From contig JALOKO010000212.1 of NCBI GenBank assembly GCA_025456495.1, forward strand, positions 1 through 6,882: 6,882 nt of DNA, read 5' to 3'. Under the pieces are notes generated by a model. That model ran no database searches. It was not told where the DNA came from and was given only the letters and a program-made list of their open reading frames with translations. The DNA comes from Bryobacterales bacterium (GTDB lineage: Bacteria; Acidobacteriota; Terriglobia; Bryobacterales; Bryobacteraceae). Every line of letters begins with the position of its first letter. The first letter of the stretch is position 1. Shown here piece by piece: positions 6,297-6,882 of the stretch. Both the position numbers and the translations under genes were made by a program.

Positions 6297-6310
6297 GCAG
6301 ATATTGGGCC
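6297..6310 (-). promoter_or_regulatory. Weak sigma-54-like match for the reverse-strand operon
   Basis: Read on the reverse strand, CGGCCCAATATCTGCC has GG and GC separated by exactly ten bases. The -24 part matches TGGCAC in only four of six bases and the -12 part is CTGC. It lies about 90 bases before the predicted ATG of the unknown gene. This is a speculative partner to the much better forward match at 6388-6403. Confidence 0.2.
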
Positions 6311-6387
6311 GACCTGGAGGGGGTACGATTCCGCAATGGAAGCTTCAAGCGATTTGTTTTCAATCATTTGACGCGGTCCGCAAAGTT

Positions 6388-6403
6388 TGGCACATGAACT
6401 GCA
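6388..6403 (+). promoter_or_regulatory. Sigma-54 (-24/-12) promoter for the OmpA-family lipoprotein
   Basis: TGGCACATGAACTGCA has a perfect -24 element (TGGCAC) and a -12 element (CTGCA) one base from the TTGCA consensus, with the invariant GG (6389-6390) and GC (6401-6402) exactly ten bases apart. Transcription would start near 6414, only about 14 bases before the start codon and just ahead of the ribosome binding site. Sigma-54 promoters need an enhancer-binding activator; no clear paired upstream site is visible, although GCGG-T-CCGC lies at 6373-6381. Confidence 0.72.
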
Positions 6404-6427
6404 AAGAGTTGTATCGAGGTGATGCCA

Positions 6428-6882
6428 ATGAAGATTCTGTTTTCCAAGCTAACGGTTGCGATGGGGGCGGTACTCGCCTTGGGCGTGCTTACGCAAGGCT
6501 GCGCCACCAAAAAGTATGTGAATCAGACGGTGAGCCCCGTTGACCAACGGGTGACTGAGGTCTCGCGTCAGACAGACGCCAACGGGAAGGCGATTGCTGA
6601 CCTGGATGGCAAGGTGGATACCAGCGTGAACCGGCTGGACGAGAACATCCGTACCGCGCAGCGCATCGCCGAGGACGCCACCCGCATGGCGCAGGGCGCC
6701 GGGGATACCGCCAATACGGCGTGGGGCGCGGCGCAGACGAATGAGAAATCCATTGCGGTTCTGGAGGACAGGCTGGGGAACGTCCACCAGTTCCAGTTGC
6801 ACACCAGCGAATCTGTGCAATTCGCCGTGAACCGGCACGAATTGAACGATGAGGCCAAGGCCAAGCTGGGTGAGCTGATGGG
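6428..6882 (+). CDS. OmpA-family (Pal-like) lipoprotein, N-terminal part, cut by window end
   Basis: The first 151 residues are present. A lipoprotein signal leads to LTQGC with Cys25 as the likely lipidation site; Gln at -2 is unusual for a lipobox. The mature N-terminus CATKKYVNQTVSPV resembles OmpA-type lipoproteins of Acidobacteria. Residues about 35-120 form an Ala/Asp/Gln-rich heptad-like helical region, followed by SVQFAVNRHELNDEAKAKLGEL (129-150), the opening of an OmpA-like peptidoglycan-binding domain. The expected Asp and Arg ligands for peptidoglycan lie beyond the window. GAGGTGAT (6416-6423) supports the ATG at 6428; another in-frame ATG at 6422 overlaps that site and is less likely. 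The probable role is anchoring the outer membrane to peptidoglycan. Confidence 0.88.
   Translation, partial: MKILFSKLTVAMGAVLALGVLTQGCATKKYVNQTVSPVDQRVTEVSRQTDANGKAIADLDGKVDTSVNRLDENIRTAQRIAEDATRMAQGAGDTANTAWGAAQTNEKSIAVLEDRLGNVHQFQLHTSESVQFAVNRHELNDEAKAKLGELM

Noticed and set aside
6336..6371. 11-codon frame before the lipoprotein gene
   Set aside because: There is no ribosome binding site, and it ends upstream of the predicted sigma-54 transcript start.

Overview
The window reads as a chromosomal fragment of a GC-rich Gram-negative bacterium, most likely an Acidobacteriota member of the Solibacter/Bryobacter type. This is an inference from family content: an exported protein of a kind I associate with that group, an OmpA-type lipoprotein with a CATKKYV-like mature N-terminus, a conserved unknown family carrying an HGILHR motif, and a sigma-54 style promoter. 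No rRNA, tRNA, CRISPR array, insertion sequence or phage gene is visible.

Layout. Positions 1-443 are gene-free and more AT-rich than the rest; just before the first gene they hold an exact 18-bp dyad and a second, shorter one. A cupin of the WbuC family follows (444-974, +). Three exact or near-exact copies of a 19-bp unit begin at the base after its stop codon. Next comes a three-gene forward block: an ECF-type sigma factor (1251-2066), a single-pass membrane protein whose start overlaps the sigma gene by 11 bp and which sits where an anti-sigma factor would be (2056-3039), and a secreted protein with a signal peptide and proline-rich linkers (3125-4204). This block converges on a reverse-strand pair across a 138-bp gap holding an 11-bp-arm inverted repeat. 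Read in their own direction, the reverse genes are a conserved protein of unknown function (6209-5607) and a periplasmic adaptor/membrane fusion protein (5557-4343) that starts with TTG. Divergent from them, a partial OmpA-family lipoprotein starts at 6428 and runs off the window, behind a very good sigma-54 promoter match (GG-N10-GC).

How the genes may work together. The sigma factor and the overlapping membrane protein look like a regulatory pair in which a cytoplasmic segment would hold the sigma factor and a repeat-rich periplasmic segment would sense or bind something; the secreted protein downstream is a candidate partner or target. No zinc-finger anti-sigma motif is present, so this is inference. 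The adaptor has no ABC or RND partner within the window and must work with proteins encoded elsewhere. The OmpA-type lipoprotein would tether outer membrane to peptidoglycan, apparently under sigma-54 control.

I found no clear new defence or mobile system. The best leads are the sigma/membrane/secreted trio, the sigma-54 promoter with its very short leader, and the unknown HGILHR-family gene coupled to an orphan adaptor.
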